From: Methanotrichaceae archaeon
GTDB taxonomy: Archaea; Halobacteriota; Methanosarcinia; Methanotrichales; Methanotrichaceae
NCBI GenBank assembly: GCA_013178225.1
Contig: JABLXE010000018.1
Coordinates: 1 to 52,265 of the forward strand
Direction: 5' to 3'
DNA: 52,265 bases
The notes under the pieces are model-generated. The model made no database searches and had not been told where the DNA came from. It worked only from the letters and a program-made list of their open reading frames with translations. Shown piece after piece: positions 16,825 through 26,478 of the stretch; the stretch's first letter is position 1, and each line of letters starts with the position of its first letter. The translations under genes and the position numbers were made by a program.

Positions 16825-18057
16825 ATGGCTTCAACCTTCACCTGGCTGGACTATTCCGAGAAAGAACGCCAAGAGATGCTAGATATCCTGAGCACTTTCA
16901 AGGATCATGAAACTCGAGATGAGCTTGGAATTGGAGTCATTAGAGATGCATTCTCGGATATGTTTTTTCCTGGGACGAGCGTTATCCAGACCCGCGCCAG
17001 GTATTTCCTGTTTGTGCCATGGATATACAGGAGCCTGGAGGAGAAGAAGGTCCTCTCCTCGAAGATAGAAAAAAGAGCAAGGGATGAAGAGGTGCGGCTG
17101 ATCTATGCCCTTTTGGAGTCGATTGACACCAATGGTGTAATAGGCAAAGAAGCGAAAAAAAACCTCAAGCGGCTTCCGAGCAATATCTATTGGCGGGGTC
17201 TTGAAGCCTGGGGTATCAGGCTCTGTCCTTACACCGTCTCTGACTATCACCGTTCTCTAGATGCTTTTTACAGACATCTCAAGGATATCTCCCATAGCTA
17301 TGAAGAAGAGATCGATGGCTGCGAAAGATATCATAACTGGCATCCCGGGCTTCCTCAAGCACCTTCCGACTTCCCGGCCAGAGCCTCTTTTGACTTGACA
17401 TATGAAGAAGCCTGCTATCTGAAAGAGAGAGTATTGGCCAGACAGCCAAATACAATGCTTGCACACCTCTTGGACTCGGACATGCCAATAAAATCAGTGG
17501 CCTTTCTATGGGATCATCCCATTTGCCCAGACCTTCCCCAGCCAATCCAAGAGAAAATTTTGCATGCCAGAAACTTCTCAGATGCCATTAATGGCGCTTC
17601 CCTCCTTTATAATCTCATGCTTGCCGAAAAAATGGATGTATTAACCGGCCAAGTGCAGGAAAGCCTGACGAGCTACTATGAAGAAGAATTTAGAGAATGG
17701 GCAGACTATCTTCAGTTCCGCAGTGATGACATGAATCATTGGGATTATAGAAGGCGGTTCTGGGAGATATTATACAACGAGGGTGCAAGAGTAACAGGCC
17801 TAACGTGGCGATTTGTAAATCAATGGCTACAGATGGCCTTGTCTCCGGGAGGGGCCAAACGAATCGCAAAGGATGACTTTGCCAGGAAGCTGATCCACGA
17901 TAGGGAGAGCCTCTTGAAACACAACCTCTCAAAGCTTGACAATCCTGATGCTCTGGCCAGATGGAACGGGCAAGCTGGCACCGGAAGGCTCAGGTATAGA
18001 TGGAGGCCCGCGGAGACTATCATTTCAGATATATTATTGGGGCTTCGGAGGTCCTGA
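16825..18057 (+). CDS. DUF6361-like protein, first gene of a three-gene helicase system
   Basis: A 410-residue protein that I associate with the DUF6361 family, of unknown biochemistry. Recognisable parts are the start FTWLDYSEKERQEML, the segment GIGVIRDAFSDMFFPGTSVIQTRARYFLFVPWIYR (residues about 37-72) and a C-terminal RYRWRPAETIISDIL. No catalytic motif is evident. It opens a tightly coupled operon: its TGA overlaps the start codon of the phospholipase D-like gene (TGATG), which in turn overlaps the helicase gene. This and the position directly after a restriction-modification operon suggest a defence role. The assignment to DUF6361 is from memory of the motif pattern and could be off. 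Confidence 0.65.
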   Translation: MASTFTWLDYSEKERQEMLDILSTFKDHETRDELGIGVIRDAFSDMFFPGTSVIQTRARYFLFVPWIYRSLEEKKVLSSKIEKRARDEEVRLIYALLESIDTNGVIGKEAKKNLKRLPSNIYWRGLEAWGIRLCPYTVSDYHRSLDAFYRHLKDISHSYEEEIDGCERYHNWHPGLPQAPSDFPARASFDLTYEEACYLKERVLARQPNTMLAHLLDSDMPIKSVAFLWDHPICPDLPQPIQEKILHARNFSDAINGASLLYNLMLAEKMDVLTGQVQESLTSYYEEEFREWADYLQFRSDDMNHWDYRRRFWEILYNEGARVTGLTWRFVNQWLQMALSPGGAKRIAKDDFARKLIHDRESLLKHNLSKLDNPDALARWNGQAGTGRLRYRWRPAETIISDILLGLRRS

Positions 18058-19946
18058 TGCTAGATCCCTACGATCGGAGACACCTTCTTGAGGTCCTCAG
18101 ACCTCCAGATAGCTATAGCCTCGATTTCGCTATTGGCACGACATTCTCTCTCGATCTTTTGGCTCTAATGACAGCGCCGCTTGGCTTTACGCTCTTCGAG
18201 GCCGAGTGCGATCATGGATCGCCCGATCCACTAGCGCTCATAGAGTCAATTCGAAGATATGCAGGGAGGATCAGCATCTTCTGCCAGGAAGGCAGAATTC
18301 ATATCCCCAAAGAGTATGGTCAGCCGCTCTATACATATTTGGAAGATTCTGTTTTCCAGGTACATCCACCCCTCGAAGGATCAGTCTTTCATCCCAAGGT
18401 TTGGGTTCTACGATACATTTCTGAGGACGAACCTGTCGTCTACCGTTTTCTATGTCTGAGCAGAAATCTCACTTACGACAGGTCATGGGATACGGCTTTG
18501 GTTCTTGATGGAATCCTGGAAAACAGAGTTAGGGCTTTTGCCTCGAATCATCCCTTAGGGGATTTTCTGGCTTCTCTTCCAGGAATGGTAGAAACGGGTG
18601 TGCCAGAGGAGCTGCAGAAAAGGATTGACTTGACGCAACATGAGGTTCGAAGGGTATCCTTTAATCTTCCCCAAGGCTTTGATGAAATGATATTTTATCC
18701 TCTTGGTATCGGCGACCGGCGATCCAATCCGTTCTCAGATAGAATCGATAAAATCCTGGTAGTATCCCCCTTTTTATCAGAGGGACGACTCGATTTTTTT
18801 GCATCTTTGGGAAAAGGATCTGCGCTGATATCCAGATTCGATAGCCTTCAGAAGATTAAAGCCGATAGTCTAAGGCAATTCTCGGATATATATTGCCTCA
18901 AAGAAGAATTCGTTGTGCAGGAGGATACTTCTGGATTTATCGATCCCAGCCAAGGACAAATGGATGCCGAGGGAGATCGTATAACTGCATTGGACGATAA
19001 CCTCGAAGGGCTGCATGCAAAACTCTATGTTGCTGATGCAGGCAGCCAGGGCCGAATATGGACAGGGTCAGCTAATGCCACGGATGCCGCCTTCCAGGTA
19101 AATGTAGAATTCCTTGTGGAACTGCGAGGAAGAAAAAAGTTCTGTGGCATAGATGCGATACTAAATGGCGGCAAAGAGGCGGAAAATGGAACGCAAGCCA
19201 GTTTAAGAACTCTTCTTGATCCATACACGATTACCGATATTGCTCCAGTGGATGAGATGGAGTCTTTGAAGCATCTGGCAGACAAGATCAGAAATGTGTT
19301 GATAAAAGCAAATCTTACTGCAAATTTATCCAGGGATGACGATGATCATTTCAGTATTTCCATAGAGGGGAAACTGCCAATCCTTCCTGAAGAAGCTACT
19401 GTAACAATCAGGCCAATCACTCTGCAAAAATCAAGATCTGTATATCTCTCATCAATTCCCGGCGCTTCAACAGAATTCAGGCACCTGCAGGATAAGGAGA
19501 TCTCAGCTTTCTTCGCCTTTGAATCAACTATAATTTTAGAGAACAAACGGCTGGCAGATGGATTTGTCCTAAAGCTGCCCCTCAAAGGGGCACCTGAAGA
19601 TAGAAATGAGCGCATACTTCGGGCTATGCTGAAGGACAAAAGCCAGGTGCTTAGGCTTATGCTGCTTCTTCTCTCTCTTGATGGACGGTCCAACCCGGAG
19701 AGCACGATAGGAATTATGACAGGGCAGGCCAATGGCGGGAAATGGACTTCCCCAGGTATGGTTCCTCTCTTCGAGTGCATGATCCGAGCATTAGCACGGG
19801 ATAAACGAAGACTCGACGACTTAAACCACCTTATTCAGGATCTTAAGAGTCATCCTGATACGAAAGATCTGCTCCCCGATGGAATAGATGAGATATGGGA
19901 GCCCATCTGGGAGGCCAGGAAGATAATCGGAGAGACAGGCCCATGA
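18057..19946 (+). CDS. Phospholipase D-like protein with two HKD-type motifs
   Basis: A protein of about 629 residues, probably a nuclease of the phospholipase D superfamily. Two half-sites are seen: HPKVWVL with downstream LSRNLTYDRSWD (about residues 111-145), and LHAKLYVADAGSQG followed by TGSANATDAAF (about residues 318-345), that is H-x-K plus a downstream Asp and S/N residues. The remaining C-terminal 270 residues have no motif I can name. The ATG at 18057 overlaps the stop of the DUF6361-like gene and has a GGAGGT site five to ten bases upstream; an upstream in-frame ATG at 18000 inside the previous gene is less likely. PLD nucleases paired with helicases occur in several phage-defence systems such as DISARM and Mokosh, but the set here differs. 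Confidence 0.8.
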   Translation: MLDPYDRRHLLEVLRPPDSYSLDFAIGTTFSLDLLALMTAPLGFTLFEAECDHGSPDPLALIESIRRYAGRISIFCQEGRIHIPKEYGQPLYTYLEDSVFQVHPPLEGSVFHPKVWVLRYISEDEPVVYRFLCLSRNLTYDRSWDTALVLDGILENRVRAFASNHPLGDFLASLPGMVETGVPEELQKRIDLTQHEVRRVSFNLPQGFDEMIFYPLGIGDRRSNPFSDRIDKILVVSPFLSEGRLDFFASLGKGSALISRFDSLQKIKADSLRQFSDIYCLKEEFVVQEDTSGFIDPSQGQMDAEGDRITALDDNLEGLHAKLYVADAGSQGRIWTGSANATDAAFQVNVEFLVELRGRKKFCGIDAILNGGKEAENGTQASLRTLLDPYTITDIAPVDEMESLKHLADKIRNVLIKANLTANLSRDDDDHFSISIEGKLPILPEEATVTIRPITLQKSRSVYLSSIPGASTEFRHLQDKEISAFFAFESTIILENKRLADGFVLKLPLKGAPEDRNERILRAMLKDKSQVLRLMLLLLSLDGRSNPESTIGIMTGQANGGKWTSPGMVPLFECMIRALARDKRRLDDLNHLIQDLKSHPDTKDLLPDGIDEIWEPIWEARKIIGETGP

Positions 19947-22900
19947 AAAAGCATGATTGCATCGATAAGGCCAAGAATGCAAAGAACCTCCAAAAGCCCA
20001 ATTGCAATGCGATTCTGGGAAACTTGAAGGACTTTCAAAAGGATACCGTGGATTATGTCTTCCGCCGACTCTACACCGATAAAGATTGCACAAGACGGTT
20101 CCTTGTTGCAGATGAGGTAGGCCTTGGAAAAACCCTTGTGGCCCGAGGAGTTATAGCTAAGACGATAGAGCACCTCTGGGAGACCGTTCCCAGGATCGAC
20201 ATCATCTATATTTGCTCAAATTCTAATATTGCCCGGCAGAATATAACAAGACTGGATGTCTTACAGGATGGTAATGCTCCTTGTTTTAGCCGCATTTCCC
20301 TCCTGCCTACGGTAATCAATAATCTCAAGGAAAGAAAAGTCAATTTTGTCTCTCTGACCCCTGGTACCTCCTTTGATGTATCGTCTGGGACTGGAATAGC
20401 CAATGAGCGGGCTCTCTTATACTGGATGTTGAAAGAGGAATGGGATCTCGAAGGAGAGGGACCGAAGAAGGTCTTTTGCGGCAGCATGAAGCTCATGAAC
20501 TTCAAGCGGCTCATCAAAGAATATCCTAAGAGACATAAGGTAGATACGCATCTAAAAGCATGTTTTCTCAGTCTATTGCAGGATGGGACAGATGCAGCCC
20601 TAGGAACTTCCGGCATCAAACTGCGAAATAAGGTTCAAGAGCTTTCTAGAGACTTCTCGGAAACACGCTTGAGCGCTTCGAGAAAGAAGGACATCGAGAA
20701 AGAGAGCAATAGATGCGTGGCCGAGCTGCGCAGACTTCTCGTCAGATCATGTCTAAAAGCCCTTGAGCCAGACCTGATTATTTTGGACGAATTCCAGAGG
20801 TTCAAACACCTCATGTACGGCGATGAAGGCGACGATGAATCAACGATTTCGGCCAGGGAACTGGCGCAAGAGCTTTTTGATTATGCTGATGAGAACTCCA
20901 AAGCCAGAGTGCTGCTGCTATCTGCAACGCCTTATAAGATGTATACAATGGCAGACGAGGCCGGAGTAGATGATCATTATAAGGACTTTCTGAGAACTCT
21001 GAAGTTTCTTATGCCCGATCCTGAGGCAGTTGAGAATTGTGAAAGCATCCTTCGGGATTATAGGAAAGAGCTGTTCAGGATTGGAAGCGGGGATGTATCT
21101 AATCTAGTTCGTATGAAGGAGTCGCTTGAAACTCAGCTTAGAAGGGTCATGGTAAGGACTGAAAGGCTTGCGGCCTCGGAGGACAGAAACGGGATGCTCA
21201 AAGAGGTTTCCGGTGGCATGGCGAAGCTCCATTCAGTTGATCTTTTAGCTTATTGCGGCCTGCAGAATATGGCTGAATACCTGGAAAGCCGCGATTCTCT
21301 CGAGTACTGGAAATCTTCGCCCTATCCTCTGAACTTCATGGAAAAGTACGAACTAAAGAGCGCCTTTGATGAGGCCTGTTCGCATAACAATCGAAAAGTC
21401 TACAACTTTCTATCAGATGCAGACGGATTGCTGCTTCCTTGGGAAGACATCGAAGCCTATAAGGCAATAGATCCCATGAATGCAAGGCTACGCAGCCTTC
21501 TTTTGGGCACAGTTGGTGCTAATGCTTGGAAACTGCTCTGGCTTCCACCATCTCTGCCTTATTATGAGCTGGGATGGCCTTTTGCAGATCCTGCCCTCAA
21601 GAACTTCACCAAAAGGTTGGTATTCTCTTCCTGGAGGATGGTACCGAGGATGGTTGCTAGCCTGACGAGCTATGAGGCGGAGTGGAATATAATAAAGCAT
21701 TTCGATTCCAATATTCAAAACAAGCCTGAGTCGATGAAGAAGATCGGGCGTCTACTTAGGCTTGGAAGAAGTAATAGAGATGGAAGAATAACAGGATTAC
21801 CCATCTTAGGCATCATATATCCGAGTATAACCCTCGCCAAGGAATGCGATCCCATTAGGCTGGCTTCTCAGCAACTGCTGGTTTCTCAGCAACTGCCATC
21901 GATAGAAGATGCGATCCAGAAAGCCCGAATGCGAATAGATGACCTCCTGGACCCTATTTTAGAGTCTTCTCCAAAATCTGGAAACGAGGATGAAGACTGG
22001 TACTGGGCTGCTCCCATCTTGCTGGACCTGCATTATAACCAAGGAGGCATTGAAAGGCTTTTCCGCAACAGAAAATTGGCTGATATTTTGGGCGGCGAAG
22101 ACGAATCCGAGGAGGGTGAAGATGATGACGATGATAGTTCGACCCTCTGGAATGAGGCAATTAAAAGAGTCAATGACCTGATCGAAGGTAAGATCCGGCT
22201 TGAAAAACCTCCGAAGGACCTCTCACTAATCCTGGCAAAGCTGGCGTTAGCCGGTCCTGGAATAACATGTTTAAGGGCCTTATCTAGGGTTACAGGAGGT
22301 TTGTCAGGGAGCGGCACTTGGCATCTTTTTGATGATCTAAGCATAAGTTCCATTCGAATGGCTCGACCTTTTATTCATCTTTTTAGTCTGCGCACTTCCA
22401 TTGCCCTATTGCGTGGCCTATATGCATTGGATGATCGAGGTACTCAGGCCTATTGGCGGCAAGTATTGGACTATTGCCTAGATGGCGGTCTTCAAGCAGT
22501 CTTGGATGAATACGTTCACTTTCTGAAGGAATCGGAGGGACTTTTTGGTCGAGAAAGGGTGGTCGTGGCCGGCAGATTATCGGAGGTTGCAGCTGAGGCC
22601 ATGAGCCTGAGAACTGCAAGCATAGATGTTGATAAGATACAACTCAATGAGAGTTCAAAGTCCGTTTCAAGATCTATCAAGAAGATGAGGACTAATTTTG
22701 CGGTAATGCTCTCCGATAAGAAAAGCGTTGAAGGTCAGTCGGTGAATAGGATCTCCCAGGTTAGACAGGCTTTCAATTCCCCGTTCTGGCCTTTTGTTTT
22801 GGCAACAACGTCAATAGGACAGGAAGGGCTGGATTTTCATGCATATTGCCATGCAATCGTCCATTGGAATCTGCCGTCGAATCCTGTGGACCTTGAGCAG

Positions 22901-23287
22901 CGTGAAGGAAGGATACACAGGTTCAAGGGCCATGCTATAAGGAAGAATTTGGCGGTCAAGTACGGGCTCACTGGGGTCGGACCTAACGATACTGATCCAT
23001 GGGAGGCGCTTTTCCGGGCAGGAAAACGGGACAGAAAAAGTGGTGGGGATCTCGTCCCCTTCTGGATATATCCTGAGGGTGATGCCAAAATAGAGAGGCA
23101 CGTCCCTGCGCTGCCCTTGAGTCGTGATAGAGAAAAGATGAATGAGCTGCAAAAGTCTCTGGTAGTCTACAGGATGGTCTTTGGGCAATCCAGGCAGGAA
23201 GATCTTGCTGTTTTCTTGATGAACCGACTAAACGATGATGACATAGAAAAGCTGAGGATTGACCTAAGTCCACCAACGAATCAATAG
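19943..23287 (+). CDS. SNF2-type helicase, third gene of the DUF6361/PLD system
   Basis: An SF2/SNF2-like ATPase of about 1114 residues. Walker A is VADEVGLGKTLVARG near residues 53-67, the Walker B box is LIILDEFQRF near 278 (DEFQ rather than DEAH), motif III is LLSATPYKM near 324, and the C-terminal helicase half ends with TTSIGQEGLDFHAY and NPVDLEQREGRIHRFKG near 955-995. Between the two motor halves is a large insert of several hundred residues, including an acidic low-complexity run (EDESEEGEDDDDDSS). The ATG at 19943 overlaps the PLD gene stop (ATGA). The same gene pair order and overlap imply a stoichiometric complex. Likely substrate is foreign DNA, by inference only. Confidence 0.85.
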   Translation: MKKHDCIDKAKNAKNLQKPNCNAILGNLKDFQKDTVDYVFRRLYTDKDCTRRFLVADEVGLGKTLVARGVIAKTIEHLWETVPRIDIIYICSNSNIARQNITRLDVLQDGNAPCFSRISLLPTVINNLKERKVNFVSLTPGTSFDVSSGTGIANERALLYWMLKEEWDLEGEGPKKVFCGSMKLMNFKRLIKEYPKRHKVDTHLKACFLSLLQDGTDAALGTSGIKLRNKVQELSRDFSETRLSASRKKDIEKESNRCVAELRRLLVRSCLKALEPDLIILDEFQRFKHLMYGDEGDDESTISARELAQELFDYADENSKARVLLLSATPYKMYTMADEAGVDDHYKDFLRTLKFLMPDPEAVENCESILRDYRKELFRIGSGDVSNLVRMKESLETQLRRVMVRTERLAASEDRNGMLKEVSGGMAKLHSVDLLAYCGLQNMAEYLESRDSLEYWKSSPYPLNFMEKYELKSAFDEACSHNNRKVYNFLSDADGLLLPWEDIEAYKAIDPMNARLRSLLLGTVGANAWKLLWLPPSLPYYELGWPFADPALKNFTKRLVFSSWRMVPRMVASLTSYEAEWNIIKHFDSNIQNKPESMKKIGRLLRLGRSNRDGRITGLPILGIIYPSITLAKECDPIRLASQQLLVSQQLPSIEDAIQKARMRIDDLLDPILESSPKSGNEDEDWYWAAPILLDLHYNQGGIERLFRNRKLADILGGEDESEEGEDDDDDSSTLWNEAIKRVNDLIEGKIRLEKPPKDLSLILAKLALAGPGITCLRALSRVTGGLSGSGTWHLFDDLSISSIRMARPFIHLFSLRTSIALLRGLYALDDRGTQAYWRQVLDYCLDGGLQAVLDEYVHFLKESEGLFGRERVVVAGRLSEVAAEAMSLRTASIDVDKIQLNESSKSVSRSIKKMRTNFAVMLSDKKSVEGQSVNRISQVRQAFNSPFWPFVLATTSIGQEGLDFHAYCHAIVHWNLPSNPVDLEQREGRIHRFKGHAIRKNLAVKYGLTGVGPNDTDPWEALFRAGKRDRKSGGDLVPFWIYPEGDAKIERHVPALPLSRDREKMNELQKSLVVYRMVFGQSRQEDLAVFLMNRLNDDDIEKLRIDLSPPTNQ

Positions 23288-23362
23288 GATCTAATTGATT
23301 TCAAAGATTCGAGCCTCGTTTTCTAAATTGAGCAAGGTTTATCAGCACGACCAACTCAGGAC

Positions 23363-23551
23363 TCAAGCATTAATTCCCATCTCCTCGATCGTCCCAGCGT
23401 AGCCGTTTAGGATCGCCTCGCACTCTTCGATCAGCTCCCGGCCGGTCTTGTATAGCTCCCTTGCCTCCTCGGGCGGCAGCTTTTCTGAATCGAGCCTCGA
23501 AATTATGGCTTGAATCCGGCCAATATTATCAAAATACCGCTTGTCATTCAT
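23363..23551 (-). CDS. xseB: Exonuclease VII small subunit
   Basis: A 62-residue helical protein, small subunit of exonuclease VII, which with XseA degrades single-stranded DNA to oligonucleotides. The family pattern is visible: IGRIQAIISRLDSEKLPPEEARELYKTGRELIEECEAIL, close to the usual LExIVxxLExGxLxLEExLxLYExGxxLxxxCxxxL. Length is normal for XseB (60-80). Its ATG overlaps the xseA stop by four bases (ATGA), so the subunits are translationally coupled. Exonuclease VII is mostly bacterial and patchy in archaea, so transfer from bacteria is plausible. Confidence 0.85.
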   Translation of the reverse strand: MNDKRYFDNIGRIQAIISRLDSEKLPPEEARELYKTGRELIEECEAILNGYAGTIEEMGINA

Positions 23552-24795
23552 AAAGAAACCCCACCCATCAGGAATACCAGAATAACGAGCACCAACAGCA
23601 ACATTAGAGCTATAATAATCACCTTATACTTCAGCAGATCGGATTTGCTGCTCTCAACGCTCTCTAGAACCTGTTTTATCTGCTCATCTTTCTTGCCAAG
23701 CTCAGATTCTTTCTCTTCTATCTCCTCAAGAACCTGCTTTATCTCCTCATCCTTCTTTCCAAGTTTGGACTCTTTTTCTTCAATCTCCAGGCTCATGAGG
23801 TAGGAGTTATAGGACCGGTCCAGGTTTTTCCTCAAAGATCTCAGGCCAAATCTTAGGTTCTGGCAGTCTTTGCGTTCCAGATCTAAAACAAGAGAATAAG
23901 AGCGCCCCAAGCGCAATCCCAGGTCGTTCAGCCCATCTCTCAGCTCCTGCACATCAGGAATAGCCGCTTTGGCTGCAGCAGTGGGTGTGGAGGCCCTGAA
24001 GTCCGCTGCCAGATCCGCCAGGCAGTTGTCCCGCTCATGGCCGATGCCGGTTATTACAGGCTTGGAGCTCGAGGCTATGGCCCGGACCAGACTCTCATCG
24101 TTGAAGGCCATGAAATCCTCAGAAGGACCGCCACCCCTGGCCAGGATGATGGCATCCACATCGCTGACCTTGTTAAGGTGGTTCAGGGCTCGGATTATGC
24201 TGCCAGGAGCCCTTTCTCCCTGAATGGTGGCATAGGCCATAACCAGGTCCATGCTGGGACAGCGGGAATTGACCACGGTCAGAATATCCGTGATGGCCGC
24301 GCTATCCTTTGAGGTGATGATGCCCACTTTCCTGGGCAGTCGAGGCAGCGGCTTCTTCCGTTCCGGGTCGAACAGCCCTTCGCCCTCCAGCTTCTCCCGG
24401 AGGCGCTTCAGCCTCAGGGATGATAGGCCATCCCCTATTGGTATGATTTTATTGACGTTCAGCTGATACTGGCTCCTGGGCTCGTAGCCGGTCAGAGATC
24501 CCATAGCCACTATTTGCAGTCCGTCGCCCAGATTGTTGCAGCCGGCCTCCTGGAGACGCCTGAAATAAGCACATGCAATGACGCAATTCTCATCCCTGAG
24601 ATTGAAGTAGATATGGCCTGATGCGGCCCGGGAAAAGTTCGAGATCTCACCTTTCAAGAGAAGGCCATTGAAGTGGGAATTGGCCGCCAAAGCATCCTTT
24701 ATGTGCCGGGATAGCTCAGTCACCGTGTAAATGGCAGTAGGATCGATATCGGCAAGACTGAGATTCTCTGGAGCAATCCCGGTTTCAGGTGACAT
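23548..24795 (-). CDS. xseA: Exonuclease VII large subunit with C-terminal membrane segment
   Basis: A 415-residue large subunit. The N-terminal OB fold (TVTELSRHIKDAL, LLKGEISNFSRAASGHIYFNLRDE) is followed by the catalytic domain with ILARGGGPSEDFMAFNDESLVRAI and the hallmark ITGIGHERDNCLADLAADFRASTPTAAAKAA near residues 240-280. After a coiled coil with two near-identical repeats (EIEEKES[K/E]LGKKDE[E/Q]IKQVLE) the protein ends in a strongly hydrophobic stretch VIIIALMLLLVLVILVFLM, a predicted transmembrane helix at about residues 390-410. Bacterial XseA usually ends in a coiled coil that binds XseB and is soluble, so membrane anchoring is unusual. It converges with the helicase gene to its left. 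Confidence 0.88.
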   Translation of the reverse strand: MSPETGIAPENLSLADIDPTAIYTVTELSRHIKDALAANSHFNGLLLKGEISNFSRAASGHIYFNLRDENCVIACAYFRRLQEAGCNNLGDGLQIVAMGSLTGYEPRSQYQLNVNKIIPIGDGLSSLRLKRLREKLEGEGLFDPERKKPLPRLPRKVGIITSKDSAAITDILTVVNSRCPSMDLVMAYATIQGERAPGSIIRALNHLNKVSDVDAIILARGGGPSEDFMAFNDESLVRAIASSSKPVITGIGHERDNCLADLAADFRASTPTAAAKAAIPDVQELRDGLNDLGLRLGRSYSLVLDLERKDCQNLRFGLRSLRKNLDRSYNSYLMSLEIEEKESKLGKKDEEIKQVLEEIEEKESELGKKDEQIKQVLESVESSKSDLLKYKVIIIALMLLLVLVILVFLMGGVSL

Positions 24796-24990
24796 CCGAT
24801 CCCTCGAGGATTATGGGTCTGGCAATCAGTCAGTCTTGCTCATTATAAAGGCTTTGATTTGATGCTCAAGGCGCCTTGTACATTATTCTAGGCTTCTCAG
24901 ATCATGGGTTTTTAAAGTTTCACTGAAAATATAAATAAAAGATAGGTGGATAAAAATTTAAATGTCTCTCTTCTATACCACTTGGCATAC

Positions 24991-26223
24991 TTAGGAACGG
25001 ATAGAGATAAAAAAGTGGCCTCCATATTTATTAGCCTCTTTATAGGCTTCTTTTGCTTCATCCCGCCTGCCCAGATTATCAAGAACTTTCCCTTTGAGAG
25101 ACCAAGCATCTAAATTTTTGGGGTCTACCTCAATAGCTTTGTTGAAGCAGTTGAGGGCTTCCTCATGTCTGCCTAGTGATTCTAAAACTTTTCCTTCTTG
25201 TAAGACCCAGTCTACGTTTCGTGGATTAAGCTCAATAGATCTGTTGTAAGCTTGAAGGGCTTCATAATGCCTGCCCAACTTTTCAAGTGTATTAGCTTTG
25301 CCGTACCAGGCATCTGCATCTTGGGGATTTTTTGTAAGGGCCCTATTATAATCTTGAATTGTTAACTCAATAACTTGATTGAAGCATGTGGTGGCTTCTT
25401 CATCCCTGCCTAGTTTTTCGAGAGCGTTACCTTTGCCTGTCCAGGCATCCGAATTTAGCGGATTAGTTTCAAGAGCTTTGTCATAAGCTTGAATGGCTTC
25501 ATCATATGCATGAATGCCTTCATCGCGTCTATTCAATTCATCAAGAGCTTTTCCTTCGCCATACCAGGCATCTGCGTTTAGAGGATTAATTTCAAGAGCC
25601 TTTTCATATGCTTGAATAGCTTCATAGTGCCTACCTAGTTCGCTGAGAGCATTGCCCTTTTTACACCAAATTATTGTATTTTGCGGATTAATCTCAATGG
25701 ATTTGCCATAAGCATAAAGGGCATCATGGTATTTGCCTTGATTATGCAGAACCGTGCCCTTCTCAAGCCATTCATCTGCAGCTGTATTTATTCTGCTTTG
25801 ATTATCTATGCTGATATCATTTGAATCTAGAGCCAAATTTGTTTCGCTTTGCTTATTTACTAATGTATTTTTTATTACTAAAATATGCCATCTAATCGAA
25901 GTACTTAGATCCCCTGGATCCACTTTGACCAAAACAAGATTAGTCTCTGTGCTCAAGGATCGTGATTTTAATTCCAGCTGATACGAACCGTTATCTATCA
26001 CCTGAGTATTAACTTCCTTTTGGGGTGCAATGCACTGATGGGTTATCCAGTGAAGCCTATCTTCATTAGGTGCTGTTCTATAAATGGTGAGGTCCCAAGG
26101 ATAGATAGAATCAGATTGCACATTGATATAGAATGTGTCCCCATTTGACAACTCACCGAGGTTTTTTGTGTATTGGATAGCAGGCTCAGTGGTGCCATCA
26201 AAAATTGTTACATTTTTGAGCAT
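24991..26223 (-). CDS. Secreted-type TPR protein, N terminus cut by an IS insertion
   Basis: The annotated frame (410 residues from ATG 26223) has an N-terminal beta-rich domain (SNGDTFYINVQSDSIYPWDLTIYR) and about seven tetratricopeptide repeats of 34 residues or slightly more, each like NPQNTIIWCKKGNALSELGRHYEAIQAYEKALE. The frame stays open upstream of 26223 and encodes a signal peptide (GIIFPVIVVFAAVCILALGQA) until it enters the IS element at 26352. Joining the sequence across the IS and removing one copy of the 4-base duplication extends the frame to a TTG at 27506-27504, preceded by a stop, giving MHESGGRSIIRG before the hydrophobic core. The gene thus probably lost its native start and promoter; expression now would need a start inside the IS. 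Confidence 0.75.
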   Translation of the reverse strand: MLKNVTIFDGTTEPAIQYTKNLGELSNGDTFYINVQSDSIYPWDLTIYRTAPNEDRLHWITHQCIAPQKEVNTQVIDNGSYQLELKSRSLSTETNLVLVKVDPGDLSTSIRWHILVIKNTLVNKQSETNLALDSNDISIDNQSRINTAADEWLEKGTVLHNQGKYHDALYAYGKSIEINPQNTIIWCKKGNALSELGRHYEAIQAYEKALEINPLNADAWYGEGKALDELNRRDEGIHAYDEAIQAYDKALETNPLNSDAWTGKGNALEKLGRDEEATTCFNQVIELTIQDYNRALTKNPQDADAWYGKANTLEKLGRHYEALQAYNRSIELNPRNVDWVLQEGKVLESLGRHEEALNCFNKAIEVDPKNLDAWSLKGKVLDNLGRRDEAKEAYKEANKYGGHFFISIRS

Positions 26224-26478
26224 ATCGCCTGGATCTTGTTCGGCGGGCGTAGTTCCATTGTAATTCAGGTCAGATACAGCCTGTCCAAGCGCTAATATAC
26301 ATACCGCTGCAAATACTACTATAACAGGAAATATTATTCCTCTAATAATAGGAGGATTCCTATTTACCCGATTCTTACAGGTTCTTCTTCGAGATTAGCC
26401 AAAATTTTGTTCCAAATGGCATCCGCGGTCTTCAAATTACTCTCTTTTTCGCTAATTCTTCGATAGCCTCCGCTAAGT

